64,000 nucleotides of DNA from Tenrec ecaudatus (GCF_050624435.1 NC_134541.1:102296805-102360804), one strand, 5' to 3'; shown: positions 1 to 11,114, numbered from the stretch's first letter. The notes: generated by a model not told the origin, from the sequence alone. Numbers and translations: made by a program.

Positions 1-12
1 TTGAGTGTATTA

Positions 13-62
13 GGACTCATAGTGACCCTTTAGGGCAGGATAGAACTTTCCCTCTGGGTCTC
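13..62 (-). mobile_element. AfroSINE 3' tail, cut by LTR
   Basis: GACTCATAGTGACCCTTTAG and GGGCAGGATAGAACTTTCCC are the minus-strand tail of the SINE. The LTR at 63 interrupts it. Confidence 0.6.
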
Positions 63-230
63 TGTGTTAGTCTGGATAAACCAGGGAAACAAATCCAGAG
101 ACACCTTTATGTGTATAAGAAAGAGCTTTATGTACAAGAGCAATCGAATATTGAGAAAACATCCCGGCCCAGTCCAGATCAAGTCCATAAGTCACTTGTT
201 GATAGACTGAATGTTTTGGTCTCTTCTGAT
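63..230 (+). mobile_element. Partial solo LTR (TGTGTTAG family)
   Basis: It begins TGTGTTAGTCTGG inside the 3' tail of a SINE and matches the reverse complement of 28350-28504 (e.g. CCCAGTCCAGATCAAGTCCA). The 3' part is lost or diverged after about 210, so the right end is approximate. Confidence 0.55.
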
Positions 231-884
231 TTCGTGTCTTATTTTTATTCCATCTGTTCTTTTGAGGCCCTCTCTTATTCCGATCCCATTCAGCATGGGA
301 AATGTCGGCCTTTTTTGATCCTACTTGGCTTTTTTGGATTTCTGTGGACTTGTTCCTCAGGCCTTCTTGAAGGGATTTCTGTACCCGGGTTGTTCTCAGC
401 TGCTCCTTGCGACCATTTCTAAATTTGGGTTGGCAGTGGGTCGTCAGCTTCCTTCTCTTAGTTTGGGGGTTGGTAGCTCCATAATTGCTATCAGTTCCGA
501 TGGTCTCCTGGTCACTTCAGTCATGTTGAAGGCGCAGTGGCCCAGCTGTGAGTTTTCCTGGTTGTCTCCACCAGGCTCCCTGGACTGTTGTGGTCACTGG
601 GATTTCCAAGCTCAGTCCTACCTGTGGGGAGCGGGTGAAAGCCAGAAGGAGGGACACAGAGCTCAGGAGCCATCACTTGCCCAAGGTCTCAAGGCTAAGA
701 GGTAATGAAGATACCCAACAACCCAGGCGGGCTGACCCAGAGCCTGCAGCCTTACCTATGATGCTCCACAGCCCCACGTCTCAAACGTCACATGACCGGC
801 AGGTTCCTGGAAGTCATGTCAAGGTGCAGGTTCTGATTTCGCTGGTCTCTGGTAGGACTCGGGATGTGTGCATTTCCCACGCCC
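231..884. other. No recognised feature
   Basis: Ordinary intergenic sequence. Short overlapping frames on the plus strand have no recognisable protein content. Confidence 0.5.
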
Positions 885-1422
885 TCACAACATTATGATC
901 GGTGGAGCAAAGATGGATGCTGACAAAGATGTCATTTTACTTGGATCCACAATCCACACCCATGAAAGCCATCAATAAATCATCGGATATCTGCTGCAAG
1001 TGACGTCTTAAAAACTTGAAGAGCAAGGCTGCTACTTTGAGGACTCAGTGCGCCTGGCCCGAACCATGGCACGTCCCATGGCCTCATCTGCATGTGGAAG
1101 ATGGACGATGCATATGGAAGACCGGAGAGGAATGGATGCCCGTGAATGAGTGCTGGGGAGGACGAGTGGCAGTGCCGAGGACTCCCAGAAGAACACCCAC
1201 ACCTGTCTTGGGAGGAAGCGCACCTGGAATCCTTTAGACGTGCTAGCAGGAGGGATATCATGCTTGGTAAAGTAGAGGGTCACAAAAAAGAGGAAGAGCT
1301 TCGATGAGAAGGATTGACTGCAGGCACAAACACAGCAACAACTGCGAGGATGGTGCAGGAACAGGCCCTGTCGTACATTCTGTCGTGCGTCAAGTCACTA
1401 TGAGTTGACGAACAATGGCAGA
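885..1422 (+). mobile_element. RTE LINE 3' fragment
   Basis: Colinear with 29650-30230: GGACTCAGTGCGCCTGGCCC, ATGCATATGGAAGACCGGAG, ATGCTTGGTAAAGTAGAGGG, then the tail TCACTATGAGTTGACG. Frames are broken. Confidence 0.7.
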
Positions 1423-2099
1423 AGCTCCCAGGTGATGCGGATTCTGTTCTCTGGGTCCCTCCCTCTGAGCACCGTGGATCTAATGGGTCTCACCTCTAAC
1501 TTCACATCAAATTCATTTGAGGGCTTCATTTGGCGAGGGACTGGCTTGGTGTGGGGCAGAACAGACTGGCCATCCCAGGTCCCAACAGCTCCCGGGGGCC
1601 TCAGTGCATGTGCAGGTTGAGCACCTTGGCTCTGGTGTCTTTAATGAGACATCCTCTGTTCCACGGTGCCCTCTGGGACCCATCTCCACCTGCTCCTGCA
1701 GGGGATCAGGGCAACCAGACAGGGGCTGACTCAAGCCTCCTCCTGCCTTCCTGTCCTGCTCTGCGCTGGCTGGCTGGACAGCAGGTGTGCCGGGACACAG
1801 GGCTGTGGCTGGCAGGCAGGTGTCAAGCTATATCGGGCTCTGCACACCACAAGGAGAGGAACACTGGTCTCCCCTGGGGGCCAGGAGACACTTCCCAGCT
1901 GCTCTTCGTTGGAATGCTCAGCAGCTGAGCTGAAAATAGCGCCCATGATCCTGAGGAGGCTACCTGGGACTCCCCTCCTGCCAGGAAGGAAAATCCCATC
2001 ACAGCGTCATGGCGATGATGTCACTCAGCCCAGCTGTTTTCAGAGAAGGTCTGGGACTTCTGCGGGGGGTGAGGGGGGGGGCTTAAAGGGATGTATGAG
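1423..2099. other. No recognised feature
   Basis: Moderately GC-rich sequence with a G run near 2066. Open frames here carry no domain I know. Confidence 0.5.
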
Positions 2100-2330
2100 C
2101 TGGCTTTCTGTATGTGCTGTAATGAGCCGCCCCAGGCCTGGTGCCTTAAAACTCACACACAGTAGGTCTTGGGGTTCTGGGGGCCAGCGGTCTGATGAGG
2201 GTCTCCTGGCATTCCTTTCTGGAGGCTCGACGGGGAGAATCTAGACTTGTTATCAGGAGAGTCCTGTGCCTGGAGGCCACCCGCTCTCCTTGGCTCACAG
2301 TCTCTGCTGCATCTTTCAAAATACATATTG
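2100..2330. mobile_element. Possible ancient LTR fragment
   Basis: GGGTTCTGGGGGCCAGCGGT followed by GGCATTCCTTTCTGGAGGCT recalls the common ancient-mammal motif 'gttctggaggccagaagtc'. Tentative. Confidence 0.3.
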
Positions 2331-2408
2331 TATTGTGTCTCCAGCGAAGGCCCACAGGGCTGTGCAGCTTCTCCTTCAACAATCTCTAGACACGTTGCTC
2401 AGAAATCC

Positions 2409-2570
2409 AAACTCACTGCCACCAAGCCAATACTGATTCTGGGTTTCCAAGAAGATAACTGGTTATAGGAATAGCAAGCTACATGTCTCCCTCGGAACAG
2501 TTGGTGGATTCCAACCACCGACCTTGTGGTTAGCAGCCTAGTGCACAACCCACACCACCAAGGTTCCTGC
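2409..2570 (-). mobile_element. AfroSINE, minus strand
   Basis: It opens with AACTCACTGCCACCAAGCCA and closes with ACCTTGTGGTTAGCAGCCTA..CACCACCAAGGTTCC, the reversed tRNA-like head. The central part is shortened. Confidence 0.7.
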
Positions 2571-2689
2571 GTTTCTCACAAGTGTGAACATTCCCAGTCT
2601 TTCCATTTTGGTTGTTCTGTTTCCATTTGTCTGGTTTCCCTGCTTCCGTACAGTCTCCTACTTAAAGTAATTGTTTTAAAAAGCAGTCC

Positions 2690-2937
2690 AGTACTAAAAG
2701 GACAAACCGGTCTATCTTGGGAGAAGTATGGCCGGAGTCCTCCCTACAGGCAAGAATGGTGAGATTTGGTCTCATGTTACTTTGGACATGGTGTCAGGAG
2801 AGACCATTCTCTGGAAAAGGACATCATAGTTGCTAAAGTAATGGAGCAGCAAAAAAGAGGAAGGCTCTCGACACGATGGATCGACACAGTGGCTGCAACA
2901 ATGGGCTCAAAGTTAGGAACAATAGTGAGCCAATTGG
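2690..2937 (+). mobile_element. RTE LINE 3' fragment
   Basis: The encoded remnant SLEKDIIVAKVMEQQKRGRL followed by STRWIDTVAAT is the characteristic C-terminal end of RTE ORFs. Upstream the nucleotide match extends to TCTATCTTGGGAGAAGTATG. Confidence 0.75.
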
Positions 2938-3076
2938 TTATTCAGCTACAATGTGACCTTGGGACTTCATTTGAGTCCCAAGTTTGGAGATGATGTCAGG
3001 ACAACTGTCAACTGTCTCAGGGAGCCCTCCAATCTCAAGTAGTGTCCTAAATTAAAAAAAAAAAAAAAAAAAGAGC

Positions 3077-3262
3077 AAAATCCACAGCCATCGAGTCAAT
3101 TCTGGAACGCAGACTGTCCTCGAGTCCATTTCCAACCATAGTGATAGGATTTCTGAGGCTCTAAATCTTTACAGGAGCTCCCTCAGGCAGCTGGTAGGTT
3201 TGAACCACCAACCTTTTGCTTAGTATCTCCATACTTAAACCACTGTCCCACCAAGGAGACTT
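3077..3262 (-). mobile_element. AfroSINE, minus strand
   Basis: CACAGCCATCGAGTCAATTC at the tail and CTTTTGCTTAGTATCTCC near the head. An 18-base A run (about 3053-3071) precedes it. Confidence 0.7.
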
Positions 3263-3299
3263 TCACTGTGTGCAACGATGCTAACTCTGATGTCCAGGA

Positions 3300-3790
3300 C
3301 TCCTACCAGTCCATCAGAGGTCTGTTTTTGTCTTGTTTCTATGAACTTTAGATTTTATTTCACATTTTCCTCCCATTCTCTCAGGGTCCTTCAAGTGCGG
3401 TGAGTACAATGGTCAGTAGCGGTTGCTGGGCATCATTTAGTTCCTCTGGTCCCAGGGTAGAAGAGGCTGTGGCTCCTGTAGAGAAACGCTGTGGACTAGT
3501 AGACTAGTTTCTCCTGAGTCTTTGTTTGTTTCCTTCTGTCTCTCTTGCTCCAGACTAGTAGGGACCAATAGTTGTGTCTTAGATGGGCACTGGCAAGCTT
3601 TTAGAGCCTAGACACTACGTGCTAAAGAACACGTAGAACTTGAACTTCGTGAACTCTGTTAGGCTAATTGACCACGGTATCCCATGGGACTAGGATCCAA
3701 ATCCTTCATACCCAGAAAGCCAGTACTGCAAGGGGGTTGGTTTTTGCATTTTTTGAAATTCTTTTGATGGATGCTGGCATGAATCTCTTA
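3300..3790. mobile_element. Old L1-derived fragment
   Basis: The sequence resembles a common afrotherian L1 3' region (GGCATCATTTAGTTCCTCTG; GACCAATAGTTGTGTCTTAG; GGCAAGCTTTTAGAGCC). It is heavily diverged and its orientation is not assigned. Confidence 0.45.
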
Positions 3791-4002
3791 TAAACTTCCC
3801 ACGTCAGCCGGGACTGTCGTGGACATCTGTGGTTGTTTTATACATGAGTGTAAGAGGAGCCGAGGTACCCAGCATCAGCTCTTCCTCCTCAGGGCCATCT
3901 GAGGAACCAGGAAATCAAGTCCGTCAAGAGAAAGCTCAGTACACACAGACTGATTTTTCTCTTTTCAGCAGCCAACGTCTTGGTTTATGCTCGCCAGTCT
4001 TG

Positions 4003-4740
4003 TTTCTGTTGTTGCTGTTGGGTGCCAGCGGGTCGGTCCTGATGCACAGTGACCCTGTGTGCGACAGAATGGAACCCTGCCTGCGCCTGTGCCAGCCCCA
4101 AGAGGGTTGCTTAGAGCCATTGTTGCAGGTACCATGTTCACCTGCCTCACTGAGCTCTCCCTCTGTTTTGCTGATTACCTACTTTATCAAGCAGGATGCC
4201 TTTCTCAGGGACTGGCCCCTCCTGGTAACATGTCTAAAGAACATGAGATGAAGTCTCACCATCCTCAGTTCTAAGGAGCACGGTGATTGCACTTCTTTCA
4301 GGACACAAACTGAACCAAACTCAATGCCACTGAGAAGATTCCAACTCATAGTGACCATTCTCCGGGCAGTCCGTAGGACATTGATGTTCTTTGCGAACAG
4401 CATACTCCAAAGGCCTCAATCCTTAATCCAGTGTCCAGCTTTCACATGCATAGGAGGTGAATGAAAATACACGGAGTCCTCCAAATGGCATCTTTGCTTA
4501 CACACGGAAGAGGTCTTGTCCAGCAGTGTGATGCATCGTTGGTTTCTTGACTCGCATGGGTGTTGATGGAGGATCCAAGTAAAATTAAACCCTTGGCAAC
4601 TGTGATCTTTTCTCTGTTTATCATGATGTTGTTTGTTGATCCGGTTGTTGGAACTTTTGTTTTCTCCCTGTGGAGGGAGACTCCATAGTGTTGTCTCTGA
4701 TCTTCATCAGTAAGTGCTTGGTGTCAACTTGGCTGCTCAC
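4003..4740 (-). mobile_element. RTE LINE 3' fragment, minus strand
   Basis: The minus-strand tail (GTTGCTGTTGGGTGCCAGCG) is followed by the RTE order CTACTTTATCAAGCAGGATG, CAGCTTTCACATGCATAGG, GTTTATCATGATGTTGTTTG and GATCTTCATCAGTAAGTGCT. A SINE-tail sliver lies at 4318-4360. Confidence 0.75.
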
Positions 4741-5511
4741 TAAAATCCTCTTGCGAGTTTTCCAACCATATGGAGGCTGGAAGCCTGCCCAACTCGACAA
4801 AGCTGCTGTCCGGGTAAGCCTCACTCAGTGTTCTTGTTAAAAAAGCAGATTCTGATTTAGCTTATCTGGGATTGGTAGGGAAATATTCCGCAAGGCGTCA
4901 AAACGAATGAACCAGTTTCTTAGCCCTGATCACAACTGTCCAAGGGACCATGGCCATACTCCGGGGTCAGAGGGTCTGAGGACCCAGCTTGTAAGCTTTT
5001 CTTATCTGCCACAGGCCCTTTTGCTGCTTTGTCATTCCTCCTGTGACTGGGATAAATTGATCTTCTACCAGGGACAGTTTCATGATGGTTTTCCATGCTT
5101 TCTGATAGGAACCCTTAGCCAACACGCTGAAGGTCTTCCTCACCCAAATGGTTCCATGTTTCTTTGTCTTATCTTGTTTAAGACATAAAGGGGCCTCAAA
5201 ACCACATCTGAAACTTGAGGTCTTTCTTTCCCTATGACACTCAGTCGCTGTGACCATCCTTTGGGCAGCCACCACGTACCAGACACACCGCGTGCCAATT
5301 TCCTCAGTGGATCTCACAGGCCTGGGCGGGTGGACAGTGCGGTCCTGTCTTCACACTTTAGGAGGATTTCTAGGGCTCTGGGGTTCCAGTCATTGTGACA
5401 GCAAACGATGACAAGGCAGCAGGTCGGGGCGGCCGGGTGGGTTGTGCAGCAGTCCCCAGAGATCATATTCCAATTTCCATTTTTTGTGTGTTAAATACCA
5501 GTTTCCCAATG
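4741..5511. other. Unassigned; contains an unexplained minus-strand frame
   Basis: A 116-codon minus-strand frame (4967-5317) contains KGSYQKAWKTIMKLSLVEDQ and is lysine-rich. It resembles no family I recognise, and could be the remnant of an unrecognised repeat or retrocopy. Confidence 0.3.
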
Positions 5512-5692
5512 GAGCCCTGGTGGATAATGGTTTACACATTGGACTGTTGACCGTCAGCAGTTCAAACCCACTAGCCTCTCTAGGAAGAAAGATGAGGCTG
5601 CTGCTCCAGGAAAGACTTATTGCCCCCAGAAACTCAAAGGAGAGCCTCTACTCTGTCCTCTAGGGTCTCACTGAGTCAGAACCCACTGGATG
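5512..5692 (+). mobile_element. AfroSINE, plus strand
   Basis: Head GGAGCCCTGGTGGATAATGG, B-box-like GCAGTTCAAACCC, and tail GGGTCTCACTGAGTCAGAAC. Nearly full length. Confidence 0.8.
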
Positions 5693-6788
5693 GGCCTGGG
5701 TCCCCATTCCCTGCCATGTGCTCAGGGTGGACGGTCTTTGTTCTATGTCCCTGTGGCTAGAGCCAGAAGCAAGCCTGAGTCTCCCTTCTCCTCTGGGGGG
5801 AGGTATCCCCAAGCCACCTGCCTCTGTCCATGTAAACCGCTCCCTAAACAGCCTAGAGGCCCAATCCTGCATTACTAGAAGCCTTAATACCTTTTATTAA
5901 TTCTTTTGAAAGTCAAGCCCAATGCATAATACTTACCTACTTTATTAGGTTAGCTGTTGTAAGGATCATAATCATAATCATAAAATAAAGAGCTCACAGT
6001 TACTGAGGTTGGGTCTTTGCCAGACTGCTCTTTCTCACGATGAACTCTAAGCACAGAAAGCCCGTGAAGCAGGCACCGAGGACAGCGCCATTTCGCAGAT
6101 GGGGAGACTGAGGCCCGGATCGTTACATGGGTCAGTGCTGGTCCCTGGCAACTGGGCAGCTGACAGGTGAGGAGTGGGGTCCCTGGACACACCCTGGCAG
6201 ACCTGCTCCACCACTCACCTCAGCTTCCCCTGGAGATCTGCCTCTCTCTGAGGTGCTGGGAGGATTCCGTAAATAGTTCCCTTGAGGCGCTGGGAGCCCT
6301 GCGGGAGAAGCTCACTATAAATACCCGGCATTTATAATTAGCCCACGGGGCGGCACAGTTCTGCGTCTGGAGGAGGCAAGCACCTGCAGGGCCGGGCCCA
6401 GGGCTCTCGGAACTAACTGCCTTCTGGGCAGAGCTGGAGCCCGACAGACCCCAGGGAGGAGTGGGGCCCCACACTGAATCCCGGGCCTCAGACAGGGACA
6501 ACAGGGAGCTCCAGGGGCTCCCAGCTCCACCGCTGCCCATCTGTGAGCCGACCCCTCCGCACCTCAGTTTCCACATCTGTAGCAGAGGGGTGGCTCTTTC
6601 GAACATGCAAAATCACAGGGCAGCAGAGTCATCCCCTGTCGAGATGGAGTCTGGGGAGCCCTCAGCAGTCCTTCCTCCCTGTCCGGTAGGGTCTCTCAGT
6701 CAGAGTGGACTTGCTGGAGGGGATGGTGCTATATCCCATGCTCCCAGAACTGCTGCATCCACTCAGTTCAAACCCGTGATTGCACAGG
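5693..6788. other. No gene; one MIR piece
   Basis: Apart from the MIR at 6060 and a weak SINE-tail resemblance near 6675-6725, nothing is recognised. Confidence 0.5.
6060..6175 (-). mobile_element. MIR SINE fragment
   Basis: ATTTCGCAGATGGGGAGACT followed by GAGGCCC is the minus-strand form of the MIR core. Confidence 0.5.
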
Positions 6789-6980
6789 CATCCGTCCTCA
6801 ACCTGTGGGTCGCGGCCCCTTTGGGGGTCGAGTGACCCTTTCACAGGGGTTGCCCGATTCATAGCAGTAGCAAAATTACAGTTAAGAAGTAGCAAGGAAA
6901 ATAATGTTATGGTTGGGGGTCATCACAACCTGAGGAACTGTATTAAAGGGCCGCGGCATTAGGAAGGTTGAGAACCACTG
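6789..6980 (+). mobile_element. SPIN-like hAT MITE, 192 bp
   Basis: Internal sequence is colinear with the other two copies (CTTTGGGGGTCGAGTGACCC; ATAATGTTATGGTTGGGGGT) and the right end is intact (GGTTGAGAACCACTG). The left end is mutated. No clear 8-bp target duplication remains. Confidence 0.75.
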
Positions 6981-7044
6981 GTGTAGACTGTGCTGCGCAG
7001 AGTCAATAGTTGGTTTGGGGGGAAGCGTGTAGCCAGACCTTTCT

Positions 7045-7110
7045 TCCTGAGCACCTCTGGGCAGACTCGAACCACCAACCTTTCAGTTACCTGCTGAGCA
7101 CATTAATCCA
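7045..7110 (-). mobile_element. AfroSINE head fragment, minus strand
   Basis: CACCTCTGGGCAGACTCGAA and CCAACCTTTCAGTTACCTG belong to the reversed head of an older subfamily. Confidence 0.5.
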
Positions 7111-7129
7111 GGGACTCCTACTGGTGCAT

Positions 7130-7316
7130 ACACAAATTGCCTTCGCTCAAGTCTGGGTCAGAGTAAAACTGCCCCATAAGGTTCCAAGGCTATGCATCTT
7201 TAAAAGGGCAGACAGCCTTATTTTTCTCCTGCAGAGCAACTGGTGGGCTTGAACCTCCAACCTTGTGGTTAGCAGAACTATGCTTACCCTTCTACATACA
7301 CCTCCAGGGCTCCTTA
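7130..7316 (-). mobile_element. AfroSINE, minus strand
   Basis: Tail part GGGTCAGAGTAAAACTGCCC, then GCAGAGCAACTGGTGGGCTT and the head ending CCTCCAGGGCTCC. Confidence 0.7.
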
Positions 7317-7625
7317 TGGCCTTATAGAAGGTGCTTAATACATGCAAAAATCCCTTTCTTGGTCCCCTGGGCACAGGAAGGCAGATGTCCTTCTAACTTG
7401 TCACTCCTGCCTAATGCCTTCCAAGGGTCCTCCTTGTTGGCAGAGTCCCCAGGGGCCAGCCTCCTGTCTCTGGCACCCTCCGAAGGCTCAGTGTCACTTG
7501 TCTGTGGCACTGTCCCTTCCTGCCTTCCCCTGAAGGCTGCCAGAACCCTGCTGTGGGGTTCTGATACCCTGGGGCAACCCTCAATCCAGCAGTGACAACC
7601 CTGTGTCCTTAAGAAGCAGAAAACT

Positions 7626-7705
7626 GGTAAGTGCTTGGCTGCTATCCGAAAGGCTGGTGTTTCCAAGTGGCCCTGCGGGAGGAAGGCCTGGCAGTCTGCT
7701 TCTGT
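7626..7705 (+). mobile_element. AfroSINE fragment, plus strand
   Basis: GGTAAGTGCTTGGCTGCTAT and GGAAGGCCTGGCAGTCTGCT fit the older subfamily. The 3' half is missing, and a minus-strand tail sliver follows at 7724-7755. Confidence 0.45.
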
Positions 7706-8140
7706 AATGGCTCCAATCGGAAACCAAACCCACTGCCATCAAGTTGACATGGTGCCTGCCCAGAAAGCCCCTTGGGGCTGTTCTACGCTGCTACCCATGA
7801 TCACTGTGCGTTGAAATTGGCTCCTTCCTCAGAAGCCTCTGGGAGGTTCCCTGCCCATCAAGGGAGGTGCTGGCAGTGCCTCTTGTTGTCCCCAGTGTGC
7901 GTTTGAGGGTGAACTTGAACAACGCTTTCCCCATCAACCTTTCCATTCCCTCCTTCCCATGTTCTGGCTTTGGGAAGAAGAACCCACCTGGAGCATACCT
8001 AGGCCTCAGGTTCTGATTCTGGGGAGCCCAGCTCAGACCCTCCCCCCGAGAGCATGACCCTACCTCCCTTGCACTGTGCACATCAGTCCTGCCCAACCAA
8101 GTCATCAACAACCACTCTCCCACACTGCTGGCCAATTTCA

Positions 8141-8330
8141 CAGCTTGCCCAGCAGTCCTGCCTCAGGGCCTTGGCACATGCTGTTCCCTCCATCTGGAGT
8201 GCCCCTCCCTCCCCCTTTGCTTCAGTCACAGCTTAAATGTCACTGCCTTAATGATGCCTCCCGGCCTCCAATCCCTGAAGGCGCCAGCCCCCTCTGTTCT
8301 CTCGTGGCAACCTGTGTCCTCTCCCTTGGA
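8141..8330 (+). mobile_element. L2 LINE fragment
   Basis: It contains CAGGGCCTTGGCACATGCTG, TTCCCTCCATCTGGAGTGCC and CACAGCTTAAATGTCACTGC in the order found in mammalian L2 3' regions. Confidence 0.65.
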
Positions 8331-8360
8331 AGGAAGTGCAGTGGCGTGTTTACTGAACAA

Positions 8361-8535
8361 GGAGCCCTGGTGCCTAGTAGTTAGGCTTTCCATTGATAAC
8401 CAAAAGCTGGACAGTGCACTCCTCGGGAGCAAGACCTGGCCAATTCCTTCTGGAAAGTTCACAGCCTTGGACACCTTCTGGGACCGTTCTGCTTGGTCCT
8501 AGAGCATCACTGTGAGTCAGAATGGACTCCCCAGA
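8361..8535 (+). mobile_element. AfroSINE, plus strand
   Basis: GGAGCCCTGGTGCCTAGTAG, internal GCAAGACCTGGCCAATTCC, and tail ATCACTGTGAGTCAGAATGG. Confidence 0.75.
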
Positions 8536-8567
8536 ACAGCTGGTCATTCTCTTTCTCCCCGGAGCCA

Positions 8568-8692
8568 TTCACCTCCAACTCACAGCGACCTGTGGTGGTT
8601 TCAGGGTCGAGCTGTGCTCCAGGGCTGCTTTTTCAGAGGTAGGTCACCAGCCTTTTCTTCGGAGGCACCTCTGGATAGACGGAAATCTAAGA
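8568..8692 (-). mobile_element. Older AfroSINE subfamily, minus strand, partial
   Basis: CCAACTCACAGCGACCTGTG, then GTAGGTCACCAGCCTTTTCT and GAGGCACCTCTGGATAG. It runs into the RTE pieces at 8735. Confidence 0.6.
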
Positions 8693-8734
8693 GACTGCCC
8701 GCTCTGCCCGCTCCATCTTCTCTGCCTCGTTTCT

Positions 8735-8870
8735 GCTGCCTTTACCAAGCAGGGTGTCCTTCTGCAGAAAACATGCTCACGGTTCGTCAGAGAATGTCTC
8801 ACTTTCTTTGCTTCTAAGGAGCGCTCTGGCCATACTTCTCCCAAACCCGGGTTGGTTTTTCGGCAGCCCA
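8735..8870 (-). mobile_element. RTE fragment, minus strand
   Basis: TTTACCAAGCAGGGTGTCCT to CTAAGGAGCGCTCTGGCCAT match the minus-strand RTE 3' region. A plus-strand RTE piece follows within 15 bp. Confidence 0.65.
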
Positions 8871-8884
8871 TGGCACTGGGGCAG

Positions 8885-8978
8885 CAGGGGCAGAGGAAAA
8901 GAGGAAGGTCCTCAACAAGATGCATTGGCACAGAGGCTGCAACAAGGGGCTCAAACATCAGAACGCTGCATTCCTTTT
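8885..8978 (+). mobile_element. RTE fragment, plus strand
   Basis: GAGGAAAAGAGGAAGGTCCT through AGGCTGCAACAAGGGGCTCA is the plus-strand RTE C-terminal region, head to head with the preceding minus-strand piece. Confidence 0.65.
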
Positions 8979-9107
8979 TAGTCGCCCCCCCACCCCCCGC
9001 CTCACACACATGTGTTTACATGTCGCTGAGATGGAGGCTGACTGAAACCACAGGCTAACTTGCTCCTCCCTAAGATTACAGTCCCAGCCGGATGAAATTA
9101 GAAAAGA

Positions 9108-9270
9108 CTCAATTTCTTCATTTGTAAAATGGGAATAATAATGGTCATCATCATCATCGCCGTCTGGCTAGCACCGCTCCTGTAGGGTTATTGTGGGGAT
9201 CAACTGGGGGAAAGCAAGCCAAGTTTTTAACCCAGTGTGGGGTAGGTGCTAAGTGCCCGGCAACAGCCAG
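9108..9270 (+). mobile_element. MIR SINE fragment
   Basis: CAATTTCTTCATTTGTAAAA then TGGGAATAATAATGG and GTAGGGTTATTGTGGGGATC are the MIR 3' half. A TCA run lies inside (9146-9160). Confidence 0.65.
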
Positions 9271-9555
9271 GAGGATTATCAGGAAATCCACTCTGATCTG
9301 AAGCAGGTGTGGGGCCAGCGAGCGAGCGAGGGCCTCCTGATTTCCGTCAGCACCTTCAGGGAGCCCAGGGGCGCAGGTTAAGAGCGCATGGCTTCTTCTT
9401 GAGGCAGGTGGTGTTGGCTCTGGGCTGTGCCGTATGCTTCTAGAAACACAAAGCAGTATGAGAGAGGCCATCTGAGCCACAAGGCCAGCCACTGCAGCAA
9501 CCACATTGCGGTACAAATAAGGGGTGCCCCGAGCCACTGGGGGCGGGGGGGGGGG

Positions 9556-9757
9556 AGCCCTGGTGGCTTAATGGTTACACATTGGGCTGCTGACCATAAG
9601 GTCAGCGGTTCAAAACCACCAGCAACTCCTCAGGGGAAAGAGGAGGCTTTCTACTCCTGCAAAGAGTTACAGTCTTGGAAACACGCAGGAGCAGTTCTGC
9701 CCTGCCCTGTAGAGCTGTTAGAAGTCAGCATTGACTCCATGGCAGGCAGCGAGTTTG
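9556..9757 (+). mobile_element. AfroSINE, plus strand, full length
   Basis: GGAGCCCTGGTGGCTTAATG, GGTCAGCGGTTCAAAACCAC, AGAGTTACAGTCTTGGAAAC and GACTCCATGGCAGGCAGCG, in order. It is preceded by a G run. Confidence 0.85.
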
Positions 9758-11114
9758 AACTTTTTTTTAGCCACCAGGGAGACCCTGGGGTAGGGTTGGG
9801 GAATTTTACCCACTCAGAGGCACCGCAGAAGAAAGGACTGGCATTCTGCTTCCCCAAAGTCACAGCTGTGAAACCCCGTGCACACTGCGCCCTGTTCTAC
9901 TCCTCAGGAGTGGTGTCTGCACTGACCCTGAGTGTGAACAGACATAGAGGCACCTGGTGTTGGGTCACTCTGCTTTCGGCAACCAGGAGACAGCCCCAGT
10001 CTGCGGGCACCTTGGCGTGGGGCCAGGGAGCGAGCTGAGGCTCACACCAGGTCAGCCACATGGATGTCACACAGGGTTGTGGGCTGAGCAGGAGAGGCTG
10101 TACTAGGAGGCTGGGCGGAGGCCAGGGAGGGCATCCTGGAAGTACAGAGGTGACCCCTGAGAGCTGAATGTGGAATCAAGGCCTGTCTTGTGACCCTCTG
10201 AGCAGAGCCTACGACAATAGAGACTTAGGAGGGTCCCCCAGGGGGCAGGAGCGAGGGCAAGGGAGGGGAGATAGGAAGGGTGTCTTGTTGGGCTCTGGGT
10301 GATGGAGGCTTTGAAGAGCCTTTAGAACAGGCTGCAAACTTGTCCCTGTAAAGGAAGCATGGCCGGGGTGTGTATGAGTGCATGCGTGCGTGTGTGTGTG
10401 TGTGACATGCAATTCAGGTGCCCTGTGTCTAGAGATCCCTGGAGAGACCTTGTCTGGTGCCTGGGAATTAGGTACCCAGCTGGTAGCAGGGGATGTGGCC
10501 TGGGGTCCTAAAAGCATCTGTCACAGGGGATGAGAGACTCAATGCAGAAACATAGCCCACGAGGTGCTACCCTGCCCTGACATTGGACCAAATTCCACTA
10601 GTCAGGAAGTTCTCCACTATGTCTACCTTAAATCTCTCATGCTGTGTCTTAGCCTCTTGTTGTCCTTGCTGCTAGTCTGAAAGGTGATGCAGAGCAGCTG
10701 ATCAGGGGTTGGTGGGGGGTGGGGAGCAGATTCTAGAAATGCTGCTACTCTTGGCCTTCCTGGCCCACCAGCACTTCTTAGGCCGGGCCCATGTGCTGAC
10801 ATCTTTCCGCCCCTCCTGCCCTCTCAGATCTTCCTGCCCCAGTCCCCACTCTTCCTCAGCCCTGGGCCAGCTATGAGGCCAGTCTCTCCCCTTTAATGAC
10901 AGTAGAGTGGACATGAATCGGGCCGTGCTGGGGCCTTCATCCTCCCCCATTCCCCAGCAGTCCCAGTCTACTACTGAGGAGACTGGGCCCTATCGGCGAG
11001 CCCATACTAGGGCCGGGATTCAGGCCTCCGGCGCCTGCACCCTTCCCCGGGCAACATGCTCTCAGTCCCTGTCTGAAAGGTGCTCTGCGCTCAGGGGACA
11101 ATGCTGGGTTTCAT
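9758..11114. other. No recognised feature
   Basis: Only a weak older-SINE resemblance at 9780-9900 and a short GT run at 10388-10404. Confidence 0.5.

Noticed and set aside
9556-9640. tRNA-like A and B boxes in SINE heads
   Set aside because: These are SINE promoter relics shared by dozens of copies. No copy has an intact tRNA cloverleaf, so no tRNA gene is called.
9427-10038. 203-codon plus-strand frame
   Set aside because: Most of it is a translated AfroSINE (9556-9757).
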